A DNA stretch of 42,747 nucleotides from positions 1 to 42,747 of the forward strand of contig JAJPRD010000002.1 of NCBI GenBank assembly GCA_023700255.1. Direction: 5' to 3'. The position numbers and the translations under genes are program-made. This stretch comes from Candidatus Thalassarchaeaceae archaeon (GTDB lineage Archaea > Thermoplasmatota > Poseidoniia > Poseidoniales > Thalassarchaeaceae). Positions 12,630 to 20,916 of this stretch are shown here, piece by piece (the first letter of the stretch is position 1; each line of letters begins with the position of its first letter). Below the pieces are notes generated by a model. That model had not been told where the DNA came from. It made no database searches and worked only from the letters and a program-made list of their open reading frames with translations.

Positions 12630-15600
12630 TTCCTTCTAGTCCTAATAGGCCGGATGTACCCTGATTCTTTGCTTCTTCGTTCTTCAATTGTCAAGTATTT
12701 TGGTTGTGGTGGAGGGTTATGTTGGTCCATTCCTTGCAATCCTCCCTCCTTTACGACTTCCTGAACGTCATATGTTTCCATTCTTCCTAAAGCGTCTAAC
12801 TCTTCTTCGTCTTTCTGCCTCATAATTAGCCATCCAAGAAGCAATACCGCTGCAACTAATGCCAAAAGGCCCGCACTTCCTGCATCTGGTACAAGATCTT
12901 TCAATGTTAAGTCTGAGATGGACAGTGGTCCCTCGTCATCTTCTATACCTAGTACTGTTATCTCGAATTGTTTACTTGTACAGACATCTACTCCGTCACA
13001 CACTTGTAATCGAATAATTAATGGTTGATATTCTGGTAATGTCCAAACTTGTTCTCCCCATACGAAGTCATTCATTGTATTGCCATCATTATCTAATCCA
13101 TCCTTTGCTATATTTAGATCCCATTCAATTGTTGCTGGAATTGATAGATATCGATTTTGGTCATTTTGATAATTCCCATCTCCGTCCGAGTCTTCATTAA
13201 TGTCAGTATCCATCCAAGCTTCTATTCCATCAATAATATCAATATCTATTACAATAGCTTCTAAATTAACAATATCTCCAACTATTACATATTCTAAACC
13301 AGTGGGGTCGTTAGTTATAATTTCAGGAGATCTTGATACACAGACTAACATACTTGTCGAATTAGTTTCTCCTGCTTCAAAGCCATCTACGACTGTTAAT
13401 GTAACCTCATAGATACCTGGAAGTTGATATTGATGCCATACCCTTACTCCTTCTTCTTGTGGTGAAGAATCGCCAAAGTCCCATATCCATCTTGTGATTC
13501 CACTCCATTCGGGGTCATCTCTATTGATTGAATTCATATCTTGAAACATAGGGTCTGAATCATAGCTTTTTGAACCGTCAAATAATAATGGCATATTTGG
13601 TGCTATGAATGCCCCCCCATCTTCTGTAAATGGTACTTGCCATGTGATTATTTGTTGAGATATGTCATCATTAGATGGGATATAGTCTAGGGAAGATCCG
13701 TTTAAACTCGGTTGTCTAAATTCTAGTTTTGGAATAGGTAGGGGGTTTTCAATTCTAATTGTATATGATTTCTCAGCAGATGGCTGGCCTTTTTCATCAA
13801 TTACCATTAAACTAATACGATATAGGCCAGGTTTAGTAAATGTATGATAAACAGATGTGACATTGTATACTGGTTCTTGGAAATCTGAAATATTCCAAAT
13901 TATTTGCATTGATGAACTATTTCCATCAGGATCAAATGATAAACTTTCGAATATATATTCAGTATCTATATTTCCATCACTAGGTCTAGCAAAAATTGCA
14001 ACAGGTCTCTGATTAATTACAAGAATTTGTAAGGTTGCAATGGATGTATTTCCGTCATCATCAGTGACTTCTAATGTCACGTTTTTCAGTCCGGGTTCTT
14101 TCCATCCAATTATAGGGTTCTGCTCTACTGATTCAGTCACTGAGTAATCTGATGTAAGTGTCATACCTGATCCATCTGTATTTACCCCTTCATCAAACGT
14201 CCAACGATATTCAACAATGAAACCATCTTGGTCCTCAAATACCATTGGCATTTCAAGAGGAGTCAAAGTGTATGTTTGTAAATTTTGATCAAAAATCTGT
14301 TCTGGGATTCGATTGAGGACTCTAATGTATATTGAATAATCTATGAATTGATTTCCATCATCAATAGTCAAAGTTAGAGTGTATATTATTCCATCTGAAC
14401 TTCCATCGACCCATGAATGTCCTAATTCAGCTAGTCCTTTACCTTGCTCAATTTGTCCATCCCCCCAATTCCAAGTAAATGTCATCTCATTTATTGGCAC
14501 GTTATCTTGACTTGATAATGCAGAAAATTGTACTCTTTGATTTGTCATTAATATTAGTTCCGAGTCTTGTATTACTCCATCTACGGTGATTACTGGGGTT
14601 GGAACTGATGTATCATTTACTGATATAGTCCAAGATTGTGGTTCTGAAAAATAACCACCTCTATCTTTCACTGTAAGTATAATTGTGTATACTCCTGAAT
14701 TTAGATATGAATGGGTGGGGTTTTTCAAACCGGAATTTGTATTATCTCCTAAGTCCCAGTAGTAAGCGATTGGTGTCTCATTATGGCTGAATGTTCCATT
14801 TATTTGGCCGAAGCCCCATGTGTCATAACCTGAGCCATACATTGCAATAGGTAGCCAAGTCTGAGTTATGTTTGTGGCCATAGAACCAGATGCTACTGGC
14901 TCCATATTTGCAATACTCACAGGTAGAGAAAATGCTTGGTCGACTACTACTCCAGTGATGTCTGTGATTTTCACACTATAAGTCCAATCTCCTCCTTCAG
15001 GTGGTGTGAACCAGATGCTTTTTTCTGAAGCAACACTATTGCCTGCTGTGATATCAAAAGTTAAAGTATCTACTACTGTGTTGTTTAGGTATGCTTTAGC
15101 TTCAACCTCTAATATTTCAAAAAAAGCATTTGAAGTGACTTCTAAATCAATCCTACTACTATCGTCTAAGTTATTTCCATCTCTATCAAAATTTTCTATT
15201 GCAGTAATTTCTATTTCAGCAGGGTCTGTAATTAATCCCGCTTGCACAGTAATTGCAGCTTCAGGATAAGAACCAGTCGTAATGCCGCAACTAACGAAGT
15301 TATAGTCGCAGTCATCTACTAGTGATTCATACCATGTAATTAACCAAACTTCATCTGTTTCATTTCCAAATCCATAGACTAGCCCGGTTCCTGCACCACT
15401 TGCGGGATCAATCCTTAGTTCATTCATTGACCATGTTCCAGTGGACGATTCTTTAGACATAATGATCCCTTCAAAACCAAATTGGGTGGGGGATATCATC
15501 AGATTTAGAGGTGCTCCTGATCCTTGCGCGAATTTATACGATCTCATACCCCATCCTTCTACTGAATCACTATTGCTTGTCCAATCATCTACCCATTGAT

Positions 15601-16762
15601 CATTATAGCCACTTTTCTGTGCCTTACAAATGAAAGCTGCAGTACAAGCTTCTGACAAGTCAAGATTAGAGAAACCAAATGCTCCTTGCGGGCTATCTAA
15701 TGTGACTGCTGCACTAAAATTAGCATAAATTTCGCTCATAGTTGTGCCTATTGAAACAGAACCAGGTTGTGGATTAGCTGCTAGATTTTCAATACCAGCG
15801 CCTCCTGTTGCAGTATCTGCCACTAGGCTCATAATTGCATTTCCTCCTCCTAGTTTATCTGCTAAATACATCAGGAACATGAATCCTGCTCCATAGTCTG
15901 CAATCCTCTGATTCCACCACCTAACACTCATATTCGCATTTTGTGCCCACTCATTCGCATGGCCTGTAAGTGTATCTGTTACTCCGAAGCAGAGGTAAGC
16001 AGCCATATCTGCTGCCCCCTCATCTATCCATAGATTTTCATAAGGATCTCTGGCATTATGGAGAAGGTGTTGTAGTTCGTGAGCCAATATTGTATTTCTC
16101 CAACTCATATCATCTACATCAATAAATACTGACTCTCTTTGTGATGAAATTCCTGGAGCGAAATAACCTCCTATCCCCCCTCCTCCATCTATTCCTAGAA
16201 TCACTATTTCTAGTTGGCAGTTATTATCAACATCTGGCATCGAACCAAAATAACTAGTGTCAGTTGGATAAATTGTTGACTCGAAAGTTGATGCAATGTC
16301 GTTTAGAGTGGTTGCTGATAGAATTTTTCCATTTTCTATAAATATCGCGGCATTAGATGAAACTTTTTGAACAGTAGCGTCAATATTGCCGCTAGATGTT
16401 GGAACCGTGTCAGTATCTCCTTGACTCCATTCATTTGTACAATTTCGTGTAGAAGATTTCGAGTTTGTATATGATTGAGAGAATGGAAGTACTAGATTCG
16501 GATACCCTTCCTCTATCCATTGTTTTTTCAGATGACTTGTTGCAGAATAAATTGGGTCCGTGTCGTTGTTAAATAGATACTTTTTTCCTTCAGTTGAAGG
16601 ATCAAAATTTTCAAGATTACCTGCTGACACACTAACTTCACTGTTATCCATTGAAGAATTCGCTAGTGCAATTGGAGAAATGCTAGCCAGTAACATTACT
16701 GAAACAAGAAACAAGGGAGTAGTAGTGTTGTTTCGTGGATTAAGTATAGACAATCGTGTCAC
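12626..16762 (-). CDS. Large secreted M30-like zinc metalloprotease with PKD-type repeats and C-terminal membrane anchor
   Basis: From the GTG at 16762 the product is 1378 residues. It opens with a signal peptide (PLFLVSVMLLASISPIALA at about 16-34). The protease domain has the zinc site AHELQHLLH (HExxH at 228-232) and a downstream WIDEGAADMAAYL (E248), a pattern like M30 (hyicolysin) peptidases. Several PKD/Ig-like beta domains follow, recognised by YYWDLGDN, FTWNWGDG and WIWDFGDSS plus YxVTLTVxD strands. A single membrane helix (about 1296-1316) precedes a cytosolic tail of about 62 residues. Alternative starts are ATG 16831 and ATG 16906, but they would put 30 or more residues before the signal peptide. 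It is probably a cell-surface protease feeding on extracellular protein. The M30 assignment is moderate; the metalloprotease call is firm. Confidence 0.82.
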   Translation of the reverse strand: MTRLSILNPRNNTTTPLFLVSVMLLASISPIALANSSMDNSEVSVSAGNLENFDPSTEGKKYLFNNDTDPIYSATSHLKKQWIEEGYPNLVLPFSQSYTNSKSSTRNCTNEWSQGDTDTVPTSSGNIDATVQKVSSNAAIFIENGKILSATTLNDIASTFESTIYPTDTSYFGSMPDVDNNCQLEIVILGIDGGGGIGGYFAPGISSQRESVFIDVDDMSWRNTILAHELQHLLHNARDPYENLWIDEGAADMAAYLCFGVTDTLTGHANEWAQNANMSVRWWNQRIADYGAGFMFLMYLADKLGGGNAIMSLVADTATGGAGIENLAANPQPGSVSIGTTMSEIYANFSAAVTLDSPQGAFGFSNLDLSEACTAAFICKAQKSGYNDQWVDDWTSNSDSVEGWGMRSYKFAQGSGAPLNLMISPTQFGFEGIIMSKESSTGTWSMNELRIDPASGAGTGLVYGFGNETDEVWLITWYESLVDDCDYNFVSCGITTGSYPEAAITVQAGLITDPAEIEITAIENFDRDGNNLDDSSRIDLEVTSNAFFEILEVEAKAYLNNTVVDTLTFDITAGNSVASEKSIWFTPPEGGDWTYSVKITDITGVVVDQAFSLPVSIANMEPVASGSMATNITQTWLPIAMYGSGYDTWGFGQINGTFSHNETPIAYYWDLGDNTNSGLKNPTHSYLNSGVYTIILTVKDRGGYFSEPQSWTISVNDTSVPTPVITVDGVIQDSELILMTNQRVQFSALSSQDNVPINEMTFTWNWGDGQIEQGKGLAELGHSWVDGSSDGIIYTLTLTIDDGNQFIDYSIYIRVLNRIPEQIFDQNLQTYTLTPLEMPMVFEDQDGFIVEYRWTFDEGVNTDGSGMTLTSDYSVTESVEQNPIIGWKEPGLKNVTLEVTDDDGNTSIATLQILVINQRPVAIFARPSDGNIDTEYIFESLSFDPDGNSSSMQIIWNISDFQEPVYNVTSVYHTFTKPGLYRISLMVIDEKGQPSAEKSYTIRIENPLPIPKLEFRQPSLNGSSLDYIPSNDDISQQIITWQVPFTEDGGAFIAPNMPLLFDGSKSYDSDPMFQDMNSINRDDPEWSGITRWIWDFGDSSPQEEGVRVWHQYQLPGIYEVTLTVVDGFEAGETNSTSMLVCVSRSPEIITNDPTGLEYVIVGDIVNLEAIVIDIDIIDGIEAWMDTDINEDSDGDGNYQNDQNRYLSIPATIEWDLNIAKDGLDNDGNTMNDFVWGEQVWTLPEYQPLIIRLQVCDGVDVCTSKQFEITVLGIEDDEGPLSISDLTLKDLVPDAGSAGLLALVAAVLLLGWLIMRQKDEEELDALGRMETYDVQEVVKEGGLQGMDQHNPPPQPKYLTIEERRSKESGYIRPIRTRRK

Positions 16763-16798
16763 ATCCTGTTTATTACAGGTTAATGCCCGTTTGAGACC

Positions 16799-16806
16799 TA
16801 TTTTAA
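16799..16806. promoter_or_regulatory. Possible shared bidirectional TATA element
   Basis: TATTTTAA at 16799-16806 reads as a TATA-like box on both strands. Adding about 27 bases gives a plus-strand start near 16830, exactly the glutaminyl cyclase ATG (leaderless). Subtracting gives a minus-strand start near 16775, just ahead of the GTG at 16762 of the metalloprotease. This supports the chosen starts of both divergent genes. It is inference from spacing. Confidence 0.35.
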
Positions 16807-16829
16807 CATCGATGGAGCATCGTTCGTAC

Positions 16830-17858
16830 ATGATTAAGCACGGGGGATGCCGCAAATCCGTTTCTATCCTGTTTTTCATCATTGTGTTTTCATCATTTTC
16901 GGGCATAGTTTCTTCTAATTCTCATGAATTTTCAGAGTACTACGAGGTTGAAATAGTATCTCCTCAAATAATTGAAAAAATACCTCATGACACTTCAGCA
17001 TTCACTCAAGGTTTGTTGATTTATGACGGATTTTTGTACGAAAGTACAGGATTATATGGTAATTCTAGTTTACGTATTGTTAACATGTCTAATGGGGAGG
17101 TAGAAAAAATGATTATATTACCTGAAAACTATTTTGCGGAGGGATTAGCTATGATTAATCAGTCATTAATTCAATTAACTTGGAATGAAAATATAGGATT
17201 CATATATAACTCGTCATCTTTAGAACCAATAGGGAATTTTACTTATGATGGTGAAGGTTGGGGTATTTGTAACACTGAAAGTAATAAGTTATGGTTTTCA
17301 GATGGGTCTTATGAATTATTCAATTTTATCCCTGAAAATTTATCATTATCTGAACTCTCATTAATTATTAGATACAATGGTTCTACTATTAATCGATTAA
17401 ACGAGTTAGAGTGTCCATCGAATTCTGGTCTCATTTTTGCAAATGTCTGGCTTGAAGACAGGATAATTGGCATTAATCAATCCACAGGGCAGGTTTGTGT
17501 TGAATATGATATTTCAGAAATACGTGCTCAGTATGAAAGCACTACTTCGCGTGAATTAAATGGTATTGCATATGACTCAGAAAGTTCTCTTTTCTGGATC
17601 ACAGGTAAGAATTGGTCTAACTATTATGTAGTTGACCTTCAAGTATATACGAATGATTGTATATCTCAGGAATATCTTGAAGATTGTTGTTTTAAGGATG
17701 AGCGGTCATATTTACAAATTTTAGTTTTGATAATCATTGGGATTTTTGCAATGCCTTTTTCATGGCCACTATTCGGAATGATATTTTACAAGTTATTTGG
17801 GCGACAAACTCATCCGTCACCCCCTTCTGCCACAACAAAGAATGAGCACGAGGGATGA
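16830..17858 (+). CDS. Glutaminyl-peptide cyclotransferase, plant/bacterial beta-propeller type, membrane-anchored
   Basis: These enzymes convert N-terminal glutamine to pyroglutamate. The 342-residue product starts with a signal peptide (KSVSILFFIIVFSSFSGIV). Family signatures follow: PHDTSAFTQGLL, YESTGLYGNSSLRI, YFAEGL, IQLTWNE, GEGWGIC, NELEC, FANVW, LNGIAYD and FWITGKNW, giving the five-bladed propeller of the PF05096 type. Unlike typical secreted members it ends in a membrane helix (LQILVLIIIGIFAMPFSWPLF) and a short basic tail, so it is probably tethered to the outer face. ATG 16830 is chosen from the signal peptide and the TATA spacing; ATG 16812 is an alternative. The next gene starts three bases after its stop. 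Confidence 0.85.
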   Translation: MIKHGGCRKSVSILFFIIVFSSFSGIVSSNSHEFSEYYEVEIVSPQIIEKIPHDTSAFTQGLLIYDGFLYESTGLYGNSSLRIVNMSNGEVEKMIILPENYFAEGLAMINQSLIQLTWNENIGFIYNSSSLEPIGNFTYDGEGWGICNTESNKLWFSDGSYELFNFIPENLSLSELSLIIRYNGSTINRLNELECPSNSGLIFANVWLEDRIIGINQSTGQVCVEYDISEIRAQYESTTSRELNGIAYDSESSLFWITGKNWSNYYVVDLQVYTNDCISQEYLEDCCFKDERSYLQILVLIIIGIFAMPFSWPLFGMIFYKLFGRQTHPSPPSATTKNEHEG

Positions 17859-17861
17859 CGG

Positions 17862-18599
17862 ATGACTGATGAAAACAATACAAGTTCAGGTTTTGAATTA
17901 TGGTTGTATGACTTATCCATTGATCCAGCAACTCGCGTTGCCGGTGCGATACTAATTATTTCTGGAAGTGCATTAGGTGCAATGCTAGGTATCTTGTTAA
18001 TGGCAGCTGATCCTGCTGATATCATGGGTCAAATTGATGATAATCAATCATCTGATGATGTTAATGGTTTGATAATATCAGCTCTAGATGGGAATACAGG
18101 TGGTGACCCAATTGAGGGGGTTTTAGTAGAGTTACTTAATGAAGACAGGACTCTAATTAGTAGTGATATTAGTGACTCAGGTGGCCGTTTCTCTATCAAT
18201 GATGTCCCCCGGCAATCTTCAATTCTTTATGTCCAACATTCTGATAATAAAACGGTGGAAATTTTGTTAATTCCTGGTGATCATTCTCAAATAACTGTTA
18301 CTTTAACACCTGGTGATGGGTTAATTGAAGATGATATGAGGGGTACAAGTTACCTTGCTGAATCAGTATTCGTTGGTTTTTTTGTAGCGGTACTCACTCT
18401 TATTGCCGGGCTTTCTGGAATTGTTGGTGGTTTAGAGGCTTACAACGGTAACAAATACAGCCGTTCTTGGTGGTTAGCTTTCTTTGGTTTATTTAGTAGA
18501 GGCATGATTTTTATAGGACCTTTGCTAATTCTTCTAGGGTTAGGTTTGATGTACTTGACTAGAGACCAATTTACTGATTACTACTCCTCAGAGGATTAA
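17862..18599 (+). CDS. Unknown membrane protein with an extracellular carboxypeptidase-regulatory-like domain
   Basis: The 245-residue protein has an N-terminal helix (about 26-48, AGAILIISGSALGAMLGILL). A stretch of about 100 residues follows (GLIISALDGNTGGDPIEGVLVELLNE... GRFSINDVP), resembling the carboxypeptidase-regulatory/CNA-B type beta-sandwich. Two further membrane helices lie near the C-terminus (about 164-186 and 205-232). No catalytic motif is visible. It follows the glutaminyl cyclase by 3 bases and its stop shares a base with the start of the thymidylate-kinase-like gene (TAATG), so all three appear to be one transcript. The specific function is unknown. Confidence 0.7.
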   Translation: MTDENNTSSGFELWLYDLSIDPATRVAGAILIISGSALGAMLGILLMAADPADIMGQIDDNQSSDDVNGLIISALDGNTGGDPIEGVLVELLNEDRTLISSDISDSGGRFSINDVPRQSSILYVQHSDNKTVEILLIPGDHSQITVTLTPGDGLIEDDMRGTSYLAESVFVGFFVAVLTLIAGLSGIVGGLEAYNGNKYSRSWWLAFFGLFSRGMIFIGPLLILLGLGLMYLTRDQFTDYYSSED

Positions 18600-19951
18600 T
18601 GATTTTCATGTACCTAATAACTGTTGAAGGTGGTGATGGAAGTGGCAAAGGTCTTGCGACAAAAGTGATTGCCCAAGTCCTAGAAAAAGAATTTACTTTT
18701 TCTTCTGTTGAAGTAACCGGTGAACCTAGGAGAGATCACCCTCTTGGAAGGCTCGCCATAAACTCTGTAAGGACAAAAACTATGACTCCAGAAGGTGAAG
18801 CAGGTCTCTTTGCAGCAGATCGTGTCGATCATTCTCATGGGTGGATTTTACCTCGTTTAGAGGAAGGGAAAGTAGTTGTTAGTGAAAGAAATATACATTC
18901 TTCTCTAGTATATCAAGGAATAGTAGGTGGTTTGGGAATTGAAAGAGTATCACACATGAACTCAGCAGCTCTTGTTCCCGACCTTTGTATATGGGTTGAT
19001 TGTGACCCTGAATTAGCTCTAAACAGAATAAGAACTGGAACATTGCGGATTCATTCTGAAAAAGAAGAATACTTCGAAACAAGTTCATTACAAAAAGAGA
19101 TTAGAGCTGGTTATCACAGTCTTCTTTCAGGAGAAATAGAAATGCCAACACCTTTTGATATGGGGGCAATTATAGGACCGGTATTAAATGAAGGAAGCGA
19201 AGAAGAATTTAAGAATGAATTAAGGCTAAGAATTAGGAGGTTTATACATTCTCATCCTACTCCTATCAATGTTAAAACAGAGGTTGTTGAACAAAATCTC
19301 ATTCGAAAACTTCTGATTAAGAGTAAGGGTCAAACTACTCTCGTTGGCCTTGGCGTCGAACCGAATTCTAATCGTGATGCATGGCTTAGTGGTCAAAAAC
19401 CATGGAGGATACTTAAAAATGCGCAATTACACCATGATGAATCATTATTGAAATCTCCTAATAGTATCATATCTTATATCCCAAAAAGTGTTCTTGCCCA
19501 TTCTATTACCTCTATCGTTGGTACTTTATCTATTATGTCTAATGCAGATGTTGGTGAATTACGTTCTGCTCAAGGACCTGTGAGAGCGGTTTCTGAAAGT
19601 CACTCTCATAAGATCATTAGATATCTGAACGATGACTTAGATTGGTTACATCAACATAGATCATTGATAGGCCGCGATACTGCTCGAAACCAAATGAAAG
19701 AAAAATTTCTCCCATTCGGTTACCTTATACTTGCGATATGGCCATTAAGATCTACTATCCAAAAATGGATTAAAGAAAATCCAAACACTCATCTCAGATA
19801 TTGTTTAGGTCAAATAATCCGTTCAGGCGATAATCCTGTAGCAATTGATAATTGTTTACAGAGAATTAAAATTTTAGGTTCAGGAATACCTGATACGGAT
19901 TTACCTGGTGACGAATCTAGCCTGGTTGATTGGTGGCAAGGTAATTATTAA
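18599..19951 (+). CDS. tmk: Thymidylate kinase-like P-loop protein with an unrecognised C-terminal domain
   Basis: Residues 1-215 follow the thymidylate kinase fold: P-loop EGGDGSGKG (10-18), EPRRDHPLGRLA (42-53), LFAADRVDHSHGWILPRLEEGKVV (70-93), the DR(Y/H)-equivalent SERNIHSSLVYQG (95-107), and DCDPELALNRI with an Arg-rich lid. Two motifs deviate. The P-loop has Gly instead of Ser/Thr after the lysine, and DRY is ERN. Residues 225-450 form an extra mostly helical domain that is not recognised; typical Tmk is about 200-215 residues. The start at ATG 18599 has GAGGA just upstream; ATG 18608 is an alternative. dTMP kinase activity is likely but not certain. The stop codons of this gene and the convergent DUF2085 gene overlap by 4 bases. 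Confidence 0.8.
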   Translation: MIFMYLITVEGGDGSGKGLATKVIAQVLEKEFTFSSVEVTGEPRRDHPLGRLAINSVRTKTMTPEGEAGLFAADRVDHSHGWILPRLEEGKVVVSERNIHSSLVYQGIVGGLGIERVSHMNSAALVPDLCIWVDCDPELALNRIRTGTLRIHSEKEEYFETSSLQKEIRAGYHSLLSGEIEMPTPFDMGAIIGPVLNEGSEEEFKNELRLRIRRFIHSHPTPINVKTEVVEQNLIRKLLIKSKGQTTLVGLGVEPNSNRDAWLSGQKPWRILKNAQLHHDESLLKSPNSIISYIPKSVLAHSITSIVGTLSIMSNADVGELRSAQGPVRAVSESHSHKIIRYLNDDLDWLHQHRSLIGRDTARNQMKEKFLPFGYLILAIWPLRSTIQKWIKENPNTHLRYCLGQIIRSGDNPVAIDNCLQRIKILGSGIPDTDLPGDESSLVDWWQGNY

Positions 19952-20697
19952 TCTTTAATCACTAGTTTAGCATTAGCAGGAAGTTTTACTGATCCAGCAT
20001 CCTGAAATTTATTTGGCTTAGAACTGATTGCAGCACAAAACCACCAAGAAAGAATAAAACCTGCCCCCATTCCCGTGATTAATCTGATTGTATTTGTAGA
20101 TTCATATAATGTTAATAGTTGTGTGAAACCATCAATTCCTATTGGGATAGTGCCTAAGGCAAGCAAAGTAATCATAGCTAGCATTCTTCTATCTTTTTCG
20201 TATACAAATTCAATTTTTTCATCACTAAATACAGATAAGAAAGAATCTCTTATAGTCCATCGATTTAAACCTTTTTTCCTCCACAAAAGAGCCCCGGCTG
20301 CCAACCCGATAAATAATCCTACATCTCTTGCACAAACTGCTAATTGATTCCCATTAATTTCCCATGAGCGTTCATGTTTTTGGTGACAATTTAAATCTCC
20401 AAATGCGTAAACAAATGCTGCAATCGGATTTAATTCAGTCCAACTAAATGCTCCTATTTCTTCTTGATTATGTCCTATTTCAGCATTTTCTCCATGATTA
20501 TTATTACCCCATGAACCCCAACCATCTTCTGTAGCGTAATCAAACCTATTTGCTCTTCCGGATAAATCAGGTACTGAATTTGTTGCTAAAAGAAGAGGAG
20601 TGATAAAAAGTAGTAGAACATAACCTCCGGTTAAAGATGCCATGATAAATCCAATCTTTTTTTCGGTCAATCTTTCATTTCTACCATTAGCAAGCAT
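19948..20697 (-). CDS. DUF2085 family membrane protein
   Basis: The 249-residue protein has about five hydrophobic segments. It shows the conserved signatures of DUF2085: NCHQKHERSWEINGNQLAVCARDVGLFIG in the middle and PIGIDGFTQLLTLYESTNTIRLITG near the C-terminus. The paired cysteines and histidine in CHQ and CAR suggest metal or redox chemistry, but the family has no established function. It is the last gene of the minus-strand suf run, 43 bases after the small cysteine-rich gene. An Asn/Gly/Glu-rich segment (WGSWGNNNHGENAE) forms an early loop. Confidence 0.8.
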   Translation of the reverse strand: MLANGRNERLTEKKIGFIMASLTGGYVLLLFITPLLLATNSVPDLSGRANRFDYATEDGWGSWGNNNHGENAEIGHNQEEIGAFSWTELNPIAAFVYAFGDLNCHQKHERSWEINGNQLAVCARDVGLFIGLAAGALLWRKKGLNRWTIRDSFLSVFSDEKIEFVYEKDRRMLAMITLLALGTIPIGIDGFTQLLTLYESTNTIRLITGMGAGFILSWWFCAAISSKPNKFQDAGSVKLPANAKLVIKD

Positions 20698-20740
20698 TTA
20701 TCCCAACTCCTAGTTAATATTTATTATAATTTCATTCTGA

Positions 20741-20881
20741 TTATGGATAAGTTGGAACTCCTTCACAACACGCTTCAACTACTCTTCTACAGGTGGGGCA
20801 TTCCATATGTTGTCTTACTGGTATTGCTGATCCTCTGAAACCACATTCACAAAAGATTTGCTCACAGTGGTCATAATCCAT
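20741..20881 (-). CDS. 46-residue cysteine-rich (zinc-ribbon-like) protein downstream of sufD
   Basis: A short frame reads from ATG 20881 to TAA 20741 on the minus strand and encodes 46 residues. Seven are cysteines (positions 6, 11, 13, 28, 31, 38, 39), arranged as C-x4-C-x-C, CPTC and CC. A CGF...CPTCRR pattern suggests a small zinc ribbon or other metal-binding module. It lies 35 bases after sufD and 43 before the DUF2085 gene, all in one direction, so it is probably part of the suf transcript. The gene is below common length cut-offs and could be missed. Metal type and function are unknown; a link to Fe-S biogenesis is inference from position. Confidence 0.72.
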   Translation of the reverse strand: MDYDHCEQIFCECGFRGSAIPVRQHMECPTCRRVVEACCEGVPTYP

Positions 20882-20916
20882 AACCCTGGTAAGAGAGAGA
20901 GGTACTAATTTGTTTC

